Part shown: one piece after another, positions 8,410 through 16,496 of the stretch
Layout of the letters: each line of letters starts with the position of its first letter
Numbering within the stretch: the stretch's first letter is position 1
Origin: Sulfurovum sp.
GTDB lineage: Bacteria > Campylobacterota > Campylobacteria > Campylobacterales > Sulfurovaceae
Direction of reading: 5' to 3'
Length of the DNA stretch: 62,477 bases
NCBI GenBank assembly: GCA_027019175.1
Contig: JALUXB010000087.1
Span: forward strand, 1 to 62,477
The notes under the pieces: generated by a model
Seen by the model: the letters and a program-made list of their open reading frames with translations, nothing else
What the model was told of the DNA's origin: nothing
Database searches by the model: none
Program-made: the position numbers and the translations under genes

Positions 8410-9171
8410 ATGAAACGATTACTCTATACCCTCATATTTGGTGGCCTGCTCTTTGCCGCCACCCCCGAACAGGTAGACCGCTACCTCAGTGTCTCCAATG
8501 CGGATGAACAGCTGCTAGAACTCGAATCGCAGTTTAGTCAAATGCAGGAAAACATCAACCGTATCAGTACAGAAGATGACCCGGAAAGCTATGATATGCA
8601 GATGCTTCCCATCCGCTTCAAAGCATACCTGCAAAAGCATATCAGCGAAGATGAGATGGAGCAGATTTTAAAACTCTATAAAAATGTCATTCTGCTGCAG
8701 TTTGTCTCGGCAACTGCAGATGAAATGCCGGATGCAAAAACAGTAGAGGCCTATGTTAAAACCCTGAAATCGGATCCGGAGTCGGGTACGCGTATTGACC
8801 TTGTCAAAAAGATCACCTCGCAAATGTATGACAAATCCTCTATGGCACTGATGTTCGACAAGCTTATTAAACCGTTGATGCTCAACGCTCCCGGGGGAGA
8901 CAGACTTGACCCAAAAGTTTTGGAAAAGAGCCGCGATATCTATCTTAAACGTATGGTAAAAGAGACGCAGGATGAAGTGCTGTATGCCACAAGGGACTTT
9001 ACAATGGATGAGCTTGAGAAACTTGAAAAAATCTCACATGACCCTGCCGTTTCCATAGAGACCAAAGCCGTTTTCGGCGCGACTGCCTATGCGCTTGAAG
9101 CCTTTTTTCTTTCGCTTTCAAAACGCTATGACATTTCCAAACACCAGTCTAGCCAAAAGCCGGCACAGTGA
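8410..9171 (+). CDS. Hypothetical exported helical protein
   Basis: 253 residues, not recognised. A signal peptide (MKRLLYTLIFGGLLFA) precedes an almost entirely helical body, so it should be periplasmic or lipid-free outer-envelope. The start was set at the signal peptide; upstream in-frame starts fall inside nnrS. The first gene of a probable run with the HAD phosphatase (GTG start overlapping its stop) and a small membrane protein. The TATAAT box seven bases upstream suggests leaderless expression. Resemblance to DUF2059-type exported proteins is only general. Confidence 0.75.
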   Translation: MKRLLYTLIFGGLLFAATPEQVDRYLSVSNADEQLLELESQFSQMQENINRISTEDDPESYDMQMLPIRFKAYLQKHISEDEMEQILKLYKNVILLQFVSATADEMPDAKTVEAYVKTLKSDPESGTRIDLVKKITSQMYDKSSMALMFDKLIKPLMLNAPGGDRLDPKVLEKSRDIYLKRMVKETQDEVLYATRDFTMDELEKLEKISHDPAVSIETKAVFGATAYALEAFFLSLSKRYDISKHQSSQKPAQ

Positions 9172-9989
9172 AACCGCTCTACATCACAGACCTCGACCAC
9201 ACCTTCCTCCGCTCTGACCTGAGTTTGAGCCCATTCAGCATCGAAGCGTGGAACACAAAGGCACAAAGTGCGCTCATGGGAATTGCCACAGCGCGCAGTT
9301 TCACCAAGTCAAAAGAGATGCTTTCACAGCTGCACATCAATGCACCCATGATCCTGCTTGACGGGGCGATCATCGTTACCCCTGAGCAAGAACTCATTGA
9401 CCTTAAAACCCTTGACAAAGAGATAGGCGATGCCATTGTGCAGCTTGGACTCGAATATGACATAGACCCCTTCATTATTGGACTTAAGGGTGACAATCTC
9501 AATGAATCCTTCCTCTACCCGCGTAAACTCAACGACTATCAAAAAGAGGTACTCAAAGGATACAAAGATGACCCGCGGATGCAGTTCAATCCGAACAATC
9601 AGACAATGGAACAAAACCTCAAGATCGTCTATTTTGGCTATGAGGAGCAACTGCGTCCGCTCTATAAAGCGCTTGTCGCTGCTTTTGGTGACAGCATAGA
9701 AGCGAAACTCTCACCTGAAAAGTACGGTGGAGGATGGTTTTTGACCCTGCTGCACCCGGAAGGTGACAAAGCACATGCACTCAAAAAAGTAATGGAGTAT
9801 CTGGGAAGAGCACCTTCGGAAGTTACAGTATTTGGTGATTCAGTAAATGATGTGGGGATGTTCAAGCTTGCAGGCACTTCTGTTGCCGTGGCAAATGCGC
9901 TTGAAGAGGTAAAAGCCGTCGCCGATGTGGTACTGCCGCATACCAACGACGAGGATGCAGTGGCGCACTATCTTCGACAAAAGAGATGA
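9168..9989 (+). CDS. HAD-superfamily phosphatase (Cof / sucrose-phosphatase-like)
   Basis: 273 residues. Motif I is ITDLDHTFL (nucleophile and acid/base aspartates near residues 8 and 10) and motif IV is VFGDSVNDVGMF near residue 220. The C2-type cap sits between them, as in Cof-type sugar phosphatases and sucrose-6-phosphate phosphatase. The substrate is unknown. The GTG start overlaps the preceding stop codon by four bases, so translation is probably coupled. Confidence 0.85.
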   Translation: MKPLYITDLDHTFLRSDLSLSPFSIEAWNTKAQSALMGIATARSFTKSKEMLSQLHINAPMILLDGAIIVTPEQELIDLKTLDKEIGDAIVQLGLEYDIDPFIIGLKGDNLNESFLYPRKLNDYQKEVLKGYKDDPRMQFNPNNQTMEQNLKIVYFGYEEQLRPLYKALVAAFGDSIEAKLSPEKYGGGWFLTLLHPEGDKAHALKKVMEYLGRAPSEVTVFGDSVNDVGMFKLAGTSVAVANALEEVKAVADVVLPHTNDEDAVAHYLRQKR

Positions 9990-10327
9990 ATACACTTCTG
10001 GCAACCCATTATGAAATGACGCTGGACATCTTGGCATTTTTGCCACTGTTATTCATTATGCTGACCTATCTCTGTGTACAAAAACTTGGATGGATATATC
10101 GCTATATGGTGATGGTACTGCTTGGTTGGGGATTGCTCTTTGCGGACGTTTTGCTTATACAGCATCTTGCCGCAACATATGCGCCATCAGCCAGGCTGAG
10201 AGAACATGCGGCTTCCGAAGATGGTGCTTCTACTGTATTTTTCTATCTTTTTGGATGGGTCATCCCGCTTGCGATAACACTCACGCTGGATATGATCAGA
10301 CGGTTGTGGAGGTTTTTTAGAAAGTAG
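9986..10327 (+). CDS. Small membrane protein, unknown
   Basis: 113 residues with three hydrophobic stretches: LAFLPLLFIMLTYLCV, MVMVLLGWGLLFADVLLI and FFYLFGWVIPLAITLTL, ending in a basic RRLWRFFRK tail. It begins by ATGA overlap with the HAD phosphatase stop, so it belongs to that operon. No family recognised. Confidence 0.7.
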   Translation: MNTLLATHYEMTLDILAFLPLLFIMLTYLCVQKLGWIYRYMVMVLLGWGLLFADVLLIQHLAATYAPSARLREHAASEDGASTVFFYLFGWVIPLAITLTLDMIRRLWRFFRK

Positions 10328-10333
10328 CAATCG

Positions 10334-10672
10334 CTACTTTACAGGATGCGCACACCCAATAAGGCCTTTTTGCGCCAGCTCTTTATGAATGTTCGGGTTC
10401 CCCTCTTTGATCGCTTTGGCGATCTTAGCCTGGGCACCCTGAGCATCCCACAATACATCTCCCTGCCTACAGTCGCTTACACCGGACTTTTTGTAGAACT
10501 CAATCTCTTTTTTTGTCGCCAGATGCGGTGACGGTTTCGCTCCTTCAGGAATGTTGAACTTCTTTCCGTCGATCGTCTGTACCGATGTTACCGCCGGGTC
10601 GAACTTCGATTCTGCCTGTGCACACCCTGCCATTAAAAGTGCCGCTGCCGCGATTGCTGTAACTGTTTTCAT
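10334..10672 (-). CDS. Small lipoprotein, unknown
   Basis: 112 residues starting MKTVTAIAAAALLMAGC, a signal peptide with lipobox LMAGC. The remainder is short and polar with two cysteines (near SDCRQG and GLIGC). ATG at 10670-10672 is chosen because GAGGAG lies just before it. TATAAT on the minus strand at 10700-10705 is a likely -10 box. It converges with the preceding small membrane gene, ending six bases away. Function not recognised. Confidence 0.75.
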   Translation of the reverse strand: MKTVTAIAAAALLMAGCAQAESKFDPAVTSVQTIDGKKFNIPEGAKPSPHLATKKEIEFYKKSGVSDCRQGDVLWDAQGAQAKIAKAIKEGNPNIHKELAQKGLIGCAHPVK

Positions 10673-10734
10673 CTCTATTCTCCTCAATCTATTTTAGATA
10701 TTATAGTCTTTCCCGGTTAAACTTTGCCTTCAAT

Positions 10735-11406
10735 TCAATAGCGGTTAAAAAGCGCACTGTTGAGCGCTTCGAGTCTCTCCGGCGTACCAATGTCGTACCA
10801 TTCCCCATCATACAATTCTGCCGTAACCATGCCCTTTTTCATAGCTTCCCGAAGCAGCGGTGCCAGTGCGCTTTTACCGTAGGCAACCCCTTTAAAGAGT
10901 TTTGGCGAATAGTACCCTATCCCAGAAAAAGTATACGCTGGTCTGTCTACTGCTTTGCCGTTTTCTATTGCGAAGTCACCTTTAGGGTTGTGTTCCGGGT
11001 TTGCCACCAGAACAAGATGTGCCAAAATTCCCTCATTAAGTTTCAGTGATGCATCGAAGTCGTAGTCTGTCCAGACATCTCCGTTGACAACAAGAAAAGG
11101 GTCAGAGTCTTTCAAATGCGGTAAAGCTTTTACAATCCCGCCGGCACTTTCAAGTCCCCCTTCTTCCTGTTCGTCCGAATAGATAATCTTCAGCCCCCAC
11201 ACTGATCCGTCACCAAGCGCCTCGGGGATCATGTAGCCAAGGTGCGCAATGTTAATGACCACTTCTTTAAAACCATAGTACGCCAGCTTCTTTAGATGCC
11301 ACACGATCAGCGGTATGCCGCCTACTTTCAAAAGCGGTTTTGGCGTATAGTCGGTCAGAGGCCGCATCCTGCTACCAAGACCAGCGGCAAGGATCATCGC
11401 TTTCAT
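10735..11406 (-). CDS. murU: MurU-like nucleotidyltransferase (MurNAc-1-phosphate uridylyltransferase)
   Basis: 223 residues. It opens with the nucleotidyltransferase signature MILAAGLGSRMRPLTDYTPKPLL, including the PKPL lysine, and has the metal-binding VNGDVW. On its own it would be a generic sugar-1-phosphate nucleotidyltransferase. Its start overlaps the end of an AmgK-like kinase by four bases, and that kinase overlaps anmK, which is the arrangement of the Pseudomonas-type peptidoglycan salvage route. It is therefore expected to make UDP-MurNAc from MurNAc-1-phosphate and UTP in the cytoplasm. Confidence 0.85.
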   Translation of the reverse strand: MKAMILAAGLGSRMRPLTDYTPKPLLKVGGIPLIVWHLKKLAYYGFKEVVINIAHLGYMIPEALGDGSVWGLKIIYSDEQEEGGLESAGGIVKALPHLKDSDPFLVVNGDVWTDYDFDASLKLNEGILAHLVLVANPEHNPKGDFAIENGKAVDRPAYTFSGIGYYSPKLFKGVAYGKSALAPLLREAMKKGMVTAELYDGEWYDIGTPERLEALNSALFNRY

Positions 11407-12347
11407 TTCGTTGCCTTCTCAAGCCACTTGGCAAATACCTCTGTCTCTTCATACTTTTTAGCACTTTCAAGCACATACTTCAACGTCAACGGAATGTCGT
11501 TAAGATACCCTGCTTTTCCGTCACGCAGTGCAAGGCGGGCGAAGATACCAAGGATTTTGATGTGCCGCTGTAGTCCCATAAAATCGAACCACTTTATAAA
11601 GGTTGTATCATCCACATTGACACCGCTGATATCTCTGAAATAGAGAGCCAGACGTGTTACTTCCTCTTGTGGCAGCTCCACATAGGCATCTTTGAGCAAA
11701 GAAACAAGATCATAGGTAAGCGCTCCTGCCCTTGCGTCCTGAAAATCGATGACGACAATGTCATCCTTACAGTCAAACATCAGGTTACGCGAATGGTAGT
11801 CACGATGCACAAAGAGACCCTGGGGCTGTTCCAGTACCACATCCGCTATGCTTTCAAGTGTCCTTTCAATAAGTGCTTTGTCATCTTTTGAGAGTGTCAT
11901 GCCAAGATGCTTCTGAAGATACCACTCCTCCATCAATCCCATCTCAAAGAGCAGGAATTCTCTGTCGTAGAGCGGCAGGCCGGAAGTATCAGCCTGCTGC
12001 ATCTTTACGATCGTCTCTATCGCTTTGGGGTAGTAGTGTGTCCCTTCTGTCTGTATGATATCGTAAAAATGCCGACTGCCAAGATCTTCCATAAAGACAA
12101 ACCCCTGTTTCAGATCGAAAGCATTGATCTTCGGGGTACGTACCCCCGTTTCGTAGAGGCGGTGGGCAATATCGACAAAAGGTTTGACCGACTCCGGCTG
12201 GGCGGAAGCATCCATCACAATACCGCTGTGGAGAGGATCTTCAATGCGGTAGTACTTACGTAAACTCGCATCACCGGCAAGCGGCTTCAACTCAGCGTCG
12301 ATACCATACCCCTCCAGCCACGCTTTAAGCGCTCCATTCTCATTCAT
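11403..12347 (-). CDS. amgK: AmgK-like anomeric MurNAc/GlcNAc kinase
   Basis: 314 residues of the aminoglycoside-phosphotransferase fold. Visible are LKPLAGDASLRKYYRI near the nucleotide loop, the catalytic FVHRDYHSRNLMFD (HxDxxxxN) and the metal-binding IDFQDARAGALTYDL. In this context, between anmK and murU with four-base overlaps on both sides, it should phosphorylate the anomeric hydroxyl of MurNAc (and perhaps GlcNAc). The family includes other small-molecule kinases, so the role rests mainly on gene order. Confidence 0.87.
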   Translation of the reverse strand: MNENGALKAWLEGYGIDAELKPLAGDASLRKYYRIEDPLHSGIVMDASAQPESVKPFVDIAHRLYETGVRTPKINAFDLKQGFVFMEDLGSRHFYDIIQTEGTHYYPKAIETIVKMQQADTSGLPLYDREFLLFEMGLMEEWYLQKHLGMTLSKDDKALIERTLESIADVVLEQPQGLFVHRDYHSRNLMFDCKDDIVVIDFQDARAGALTYDLVSLLKDAYVELPQEEVTRLALYFRDISGVNVDDTTFIKWFDFMGLQRHIKILGIFARLALRDGKAGYLNDIPLTLKYVLESAKKYEETEVFAKWLEKATK

Positions 12348-13501
12348 CTGTAGACTCCTCCGAGTATCGTATTATCCTGGGCTCCCGTCACATCTTTAAG
12401 TCCGACGGGCTCATTGTGTATCCGCTTGTAAGCCAGCCATGCCATCATCATCGCTTCAAGGTTATCCGCCTGTTCCATCACCCCTGCCTGCACATTGGGC
12501 ATCAGCATGGTGATACGTTCAACCAGAAATCTGTTTCGCGCTCCACCGCCGCACAGCAGAAGCATATCAGGATTGAATTTGAGCACTTCGTTGGAGATGG
12601 TAAGCGCTGTCAGCTCCAGCAGGGTACGCTGAACGTCAACAGGTTTGAATGAGGAATGAGGAATGAGGAATGAGGAATTATTGTTTGCATTGCTGTGCAA
12701 TGCTTCTGTTTTTGATTTTTTCTTCTGAGCACTAAGCGCTAAACGCTGAACACTCTCTAACCATGCTTCGTTGAACTTCTCACGACCCGTACTTTTGGGG
12801 TATGGCTTGGCAAAATACGCATCTGCCATCATCGCTTCAAGCAGAGTGTAATCAACACTTCCCTCTCTTGCCCAGTTGCCATCTTCATCGTACGGAAAGC
12901 CTTTGTGTTTCGCTATCCAAAGATCCATCAGCATATTGCCAGGTCCCGTATCGTAACCAATAAGCCTTTCACCCAGTACAGTGATGTTGGCAATACCCCC
13001 GATATTCACAACACATACACCTTTTGTCTGTTCTCCAAGCAAAAACTTGTGAAAGGCGGGTGCAAACGGGGCTCCGCTGCCACCGAAGGCCATATCTTTG
13101 CGTCTGAAGTCAGCTACAACAGGTATGCCTGTCTGCGCGGCAATGATATTCGGGTCTCCAAACTGCATAGAAAAGGGAGTCTCTCCAGCAGGTTCATGCC
13201 AGAGTGTCTGTCCGTGTGAGCCTATGGCTTCAATATTCTCTGCATCCATACCGCTCTTTTCAAGAAGTGCCTTGACCGCATCGGCAAAAAGTATGCCAAG
13301 CAGATGGTCGAGCGTGCCTATTTCCTGCAATGTCGTTTGTGCGTCAATGGCTGTAAGCACACGCGCTTTAAGTGTTTCAGGAAAAGAATGCGTATGGCTT
13401 TGCAGCACTTCGCAGTGCTCTGCATCGACACGACACAGCACGGCATCGACACCGTCCAGCGACGTTCCAGACATAAGACCAATATAGTATTGTTTTTTCA
13501 T
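12344..13501 (-). CDS. anmK: Anhydro-N-acetylmuramic acid kinase with an in-frame repeat insertion
   Basis: About 385 residues. The N-terminal GLMSGTSLDGVDAVL, GSHGQTLWH, NIGGIANIT, GYDTGPGN and CGGGARN segments are diagnostic of AnmK, which opens and phosphorylates 1,6-anhydro-MurNAc released in wall turnover. ATG at 13501 is chosen because a perfect minus-strand TATAAT lies seven bases upstream, implying a leaderless mRNA; an ATG nine bases upstream overlaps that box. About 27-30 residues between WLESVQR and VDVQRTLLELTA are extra compared with typical AnmK and come from simple repeats (12645-12756). It is first in the anmK-amgK-murU operon. Confidence 0.93.
   Translation of the reverse strand: MKKQYYIGLMSGTSLDGVDAVLCRVDAEHCEVLQSHTHSFPETLKARVLTAIDAQTTLQEIGTLDHLLGILFADAVKALLEKSGMDAENIEAIGSHGQTLWHEPAGETPFSMQFGDPNIIAAQTGIPVVADFRRKDMAFGGSGAPFAPAFHKFLLGEQTKGVCVVNIGGIANITVLGERLIGYDTGPGNMLMDLWIAKHKGFPYDEDGNWAREGSVDYTLLEAMMADAYFAKPYPKSTGREKFNEAWLESVQRLALSAQKKKSKTEALHSNANNNSSFLIPHSSFKPVDVQRTLLELTALTISNEVLKFNPDMLLLCGGGARNRFLVERITMLMPNVQAGVMEQADNLEAMMMAWLAYKRIHNEPVGLKDVTGAQDNTILGGVYR
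12645..12756. repeat. Simple-repeat insertion inside anmK
   Basis: Three repeat types abut: four head-to-tail AATGAGG heptamers (from about 12647), a GCATTG-CTGTG-CAATGC hairpin at 12687-12703, and a GAGCACTAAGCGCTAAACGCTGAACACT tract (12726-12753, given here only as a landmark of alternating AGCGCT/AAACGCT units). On the coding strand it reads through without a stop as a lysine/serine-rich linker containing SSFLIPHSSF. Confidence 0.7.
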
Positions 13502-13508
13502 AAGAGCC

Positions 13509-13514
13509 ATTATA
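13509..13514 (-). promoter_or_regulatory. TATAAT box seven bases before the anmK ATG
   Basis: The minus strand reads TATAATGGCTCTTATG. The spacing puts the expected transcription start on the A of the second ATG, and no ribosome binding site is present. Confidence 0.55.
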
Positions 13515-13589
13515 GCCTAAAGCCCCTTGCCGCTGTTTGGAATGATATGCTATGATACGCAATATTTTTAAACCATCAGGGGCAAACAG

Positions 13590-14213
13590 ATGATAAACAT
13601 GATGATCGGCTTTTTCAAGGACTATTTCAAATACAAAGAGGCAGCCAAAAAACAGCAGAAGTGGATGGAAAAATTCTGTGAACAAAAGGGTTATGCTATC
13701 AATCCGAGCTGGATGATGGCAACCAACCTCAAAAGCAACCTTTGTGAAATGGAAGCGACTTTCGGAAAGCGTTACTGCCCCTGTTTCGAACCCTCAGGGG
13801 ACAAAGCACTTGACAGGAAAATGATGTGTCCGTGCGAATACATTGAAGATGAGATTGCAGAGTACGGCACCTGCCACTGTGCGCTCTTTGGCCCGGCAGA
13901 CCTGAGCAAAGAGCAATGGAAAGCCTCTTCAAAACGTCTAATGGAAGAGTATCAGGTTCCCAAAAACCTTAAAAACGGTGTACTTGACACACGCGGTATG
14001 CCCCTTGACCCGCGCCGAGGCCTTCCGGTTCCGGATATGATGCACCAGGTCAAAGCGGTACTTAACGGCTACAAAGGCGACACGCTTACTGTCATTGTAG
14101 AGCGCGAACAGGAAGCCTTGAACCTTGAAAAGATCGCTGCATACCGCGGCCATGATTGCACATGGGAACAAAAGGATGATCACATCGAAGCGCAGCTTGT
14201 TCTGAAGCCTTAG
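13590..14213 (+). CDS. Ferredoxin-thioredoxin reductase catalytic-like domain fused to a TusA-like domain
   Basis: 207 residues. The N-terminal half has cysteines at 30 and 52, then three CxC motifs: CPC at 63-65, CPC at 80-82 and CHC at 95-97. This is the iron-sulfur and redox-cysteine layout of the FTR catalytic subunit, with spacings of 14 and 12 residues instead of the plant/cyanobacterial 16 and 8. Residues about 130-207 (PLDPRRGLPVPDMMHQVKAV and onward) resemble TusA/SirA, but the usual CPxP cysteine is replaced by valine. It may pass electrons to a thioredoxin or a sulfur carrier. It stands alone with AGGGG before the ATG and TATGAT upstream. Confidence 0.8.
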   Translation: MINMMIGFFKDYFKYKEAAKKQQKWMEKFCEQKGYAINPSWMMATNLKSNLCEMEATFGKRYCPCFEPSGDKALDRKMMCPCEYIEDEIAEYGTCHCALFGPADLSKEQWKASSKRLMEEYQVPKNLKNGVLDTRGMPLDPRRGLPVPDMMHQVKAVLNGYKGDTLTVIVEREQEALNLEKIAAYRGHDCTWEQKDDHIEAQLVLKP

Positions 14214-14344
14214 CGCTTTCAGACCATGCATCGGCACTCTTTTATGTAGTATAGCTGTACAACGCCACAATTACCCCACAGTTTCCCCACAAATCTTCCA
14301 CAAAAACTTTTTACAATAGCCCTATCATATATAAAGGATTGATG

Positions 14345-14926
14345 ATGAAACTGACATACAAATATCTATTGGCCGTACTGGTACTGCTTTTCTCTTTTCA
14401 GACCCTTCAGGCACAAAGCAATCATGAAACAATTGAAAAGGTTGACATCAGCAAACTTGACCGCTACTACACTTCACACCATGCACAAAAACGTACATTT
14501 AAAACAAAGCAGGCATTTAAACGCATACAGACACATCATACGAAAGTGCCACAAAAACGGCATATGGCATCTGCACCGGTTCAGGTTCATCCTAACCGCT
14601 ACCGTCCTCAGAGCCGATGGTACAATGCGCGCTATTATAATGGTGAAAATTACCATGGCAACTACATTCCAAAACGTCAGTTCGAAAGAGCCCATCGCTA
14701 TAGCAGACGGGGCTGGATACTCGCCTACCGCTATGACAGAGCAGGTTTTTTTGACCGTGACGGGTTTTACTACGGTTATTTCAACCGTTACGGCTACTTT
14801 TTTGAAGGCGTGTTTTACCGCTATGACTACAGCTATACTTACCGAGACCGTATACGCGGCAGAGGACTTTTTGACCGCTACTACTACCGCCCTGCCGCAT
14901 GGCGGGAGTATGGGTTTTGCAGGTAA
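14345..14926 (+). CDS. Secreted Tyr/Arg-rich protein, unknown
   Basis: About 193 residues beginning MKLTYKYLLAVLVLLFSFQTLQAQ, a clear signal peptide. The C-terminal two thirds are packed with tyrosine, arginine, aspartate and phenylalanine (for example RYDYSYTYRDRIRGRGLFD), a composition seen in some surface or matrix-like proteins. No domain recognised. ATG 14345 is chosen over 14342 because AAGGA at 14333 is then seven bases away. It ends four bases from the convergent symporter gene. Confidence 0.7.
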   Translation: MKLTYKYLLAVLVLLFSFQTLQAQSNHETIEKVDISKLDRYYTSHHAQKRTFKTKQAFKRIQTHHTKVPQKRHMASAPVQVHPNRYRPQSRWYNARYYNGENYHGNYIPKRQFERAHRYSRRGWILAYRYDRAGFFDRDGFYYGYFNRYGYFFEGVFYRYDYSYTYRDRIRGRGLFDRYYYRPAAWREYGFCR

Positions 14927-14930
14927 TGCG

Positions 14931-16478
14931 TTAGTTACGCCTTGACCTTTCTGTCTGGTGCGTATTTACGTACCCTACATCTTTTCCCGCCAGCATCACA
15001 CCAAACGCCACCGCTGTACCCGCCACGATCTGCCACGCGAACCCCAGTTTGAAATTAAACACGGCACCAAGCATATAGGGTTGCAGCAGCAACACAGTCA
15101 GGAAACCGCCAAGGAGAGCAAGGGGTACGGTCATACGGTTTCCGCGGTTGGTAAAGAGTGCGGCACCGTAAACACCAAGCAGTCCGGTATAGGCAAAAGC
15201 CATGACACCAAGCGCGAAGCTCAGAAGCGGCAGGTCGGTATAACGCTGCCAGTAGTAACTGAGCATCGCCATTACACTTAATGCTACAGCAAAAAGAAGC
15301 ACTGCCAAACGCCCCGCTTTGACATAGTGTGCTTCCGATGCTTTCACATATTTTTCTCTCCATGGACGGTAGAGGTCTTCTACAGCCACCGAAGCCATGG
15401 CACCCAGTACCGAGTTGGAGCTGCTGAGTGCTGCAGCTACAGCGCCAACCGTTACCAGTCCGCGCATACCTTCGGGCATTTCATGGAGGATGTAATACAT
15501 AAAGATGGTAATTTTCTCCCCGTCAAACTTCTGTACCACACCTTTACCCATACCCGAAAACTCAGGATGGTGGTAAAAAAGGTAAAGTAATAAACCAATA
15601 CATAGAAAAAGCATCGCAACCGGTATGGTCATGTAAATACTCAGCATCAGCGACTTTTGCGCCTCTTTGGTATTTTTACAGGTAAGCGCACGCTGGGTCA
15701 TATCCTGGTCGAGTCCGTAGGCGGCAATGTTGAGCAGCAGCCAGCCACCAAGCAGCGCCCAAATGCTGAAACCCCCAGTCAGCGAAGTGTCTATCAGCCG
15801 CAGCTTGCCGTCCGCTTCAAGGGTACTGACCACAGTGGCAAAGTCAGTATTGAGCGAAATATACAGGTATATAAGGACTGCCACTCCGGCACCGATGTAG
15901 GTAACGGCCTGGATGATGTCAGAGAAGATAATCGACTTCACACCGCCAAAATAGGCATACGCCAGCGCACCGCCCATCAAAATGACAATCGAGAGCGCCA
16001 CATGCATGGCTGCAATATCCAGAAAGAGGATCATCGAGATGGCAAGTGCACCGATGTAAAGGCGTGCACCGCTGGCAAAAAGCCGTCCGACAAGAAACAT
16101 CACACCCGCCTGTTTTTTTGCGGCACTTCCATAGCGCTTTTCAAGAAGTTCATAGACCGTAACCGCATTGATGGCATAAAAACGGGGAATAAGCACTTTG
16201 GCGACAAACCATACGGCAAGAAATGCCGAAGCATAAAACCCAAGAAAGGTCAGGTCTTTTGAGTAGCTGTACTCCGGCCCGCCCAAAAAGGTGGCTGCCG
16301 ACTGCGAAGTTGCCAGTACCGACATCGCTGCAGCAAACATAGGGACACTGTTGCCCCCGACAAAGTAGTCACGCGAGTTTTCGATTTTGATGCGGGAAAA
16401 AATGACGCTTGTAAGTGCCAGTACCAAAAAATAGGCACCAAAGACCATCCAGTCGAGCACAGAAAAAGCCGAATGCAT
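14931..16478 (-). CDS. Sodium:solute symporter (SSF family)
   Basis: 515 residues with about 13 membrane helices. VGGNSVPMFAAAMSVLATSQSAATFLGGP and the later GLDQDMTQRALTCKN are SSF (PF00474) signatures. The substrate is not readable from sequence. It starts 18 bases after the glutaminase stop, with AAGGA before its ATG, so the pair is probably one transcript and the substrate may be glutamine, glutamate or another amino acid (inference from context). Confidence 0.9.
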   Translation of the reverse strand: MHSAFSVLDWMVFGAYFLVLALTSVIFSRIKIENSRDYFVGGNSVPMFAAAMSVLATSQSAATFLGGPEYSYSKDLTFLGFYASAFLAVWFVAKVLIPRFYAINAVTVYELLEKRYGSAAKKQAGVMFLVGRLFASGARLYIGALAISMILFLDIAAMHVALSIVILMGGALAYAYFGGVKSIIFSDIIQAVTYIGAGVAVLIYLYISLNTDFATVVSTLEADGKLRLIDTSLTGGFSIWALLGGWLLLNIAAYGLDQDMTQRALTCKNTKEAQKSLMLSIYMTIPVAMLFLCIGLLLYLFYHHPEFSGMGKGVVQKFDGEKITIFMYYILHEMPEGMRGLVTVGAVAAALSSSNSVLGAMASVAVEDLYRPWREKYVKASEAHYVKAGRLAVLLFAVALSVMAMLSYYWQRYTDLPLLSFALGVMAFAYTGLLGVYGAALFTNRGNRMTVPLALLGGFLTVLLLQPYMLGAVFNFKLGFAWQIVAGTAVAFGVMLAGKDVGYVNTHQTERSRRN

Positions 16479-16496
16479 ATTACTGTTCCTTCATTT

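Noticed and set aside
14274-14302. CCCCACA, CCCCACA and TTCCACA at 11-base spacing, like DnaA boxes
   Set aside because: They do not match TTATCCACA well, no dnaA or dnaN is nearby, and no A+T-rich unwinding region is evident.
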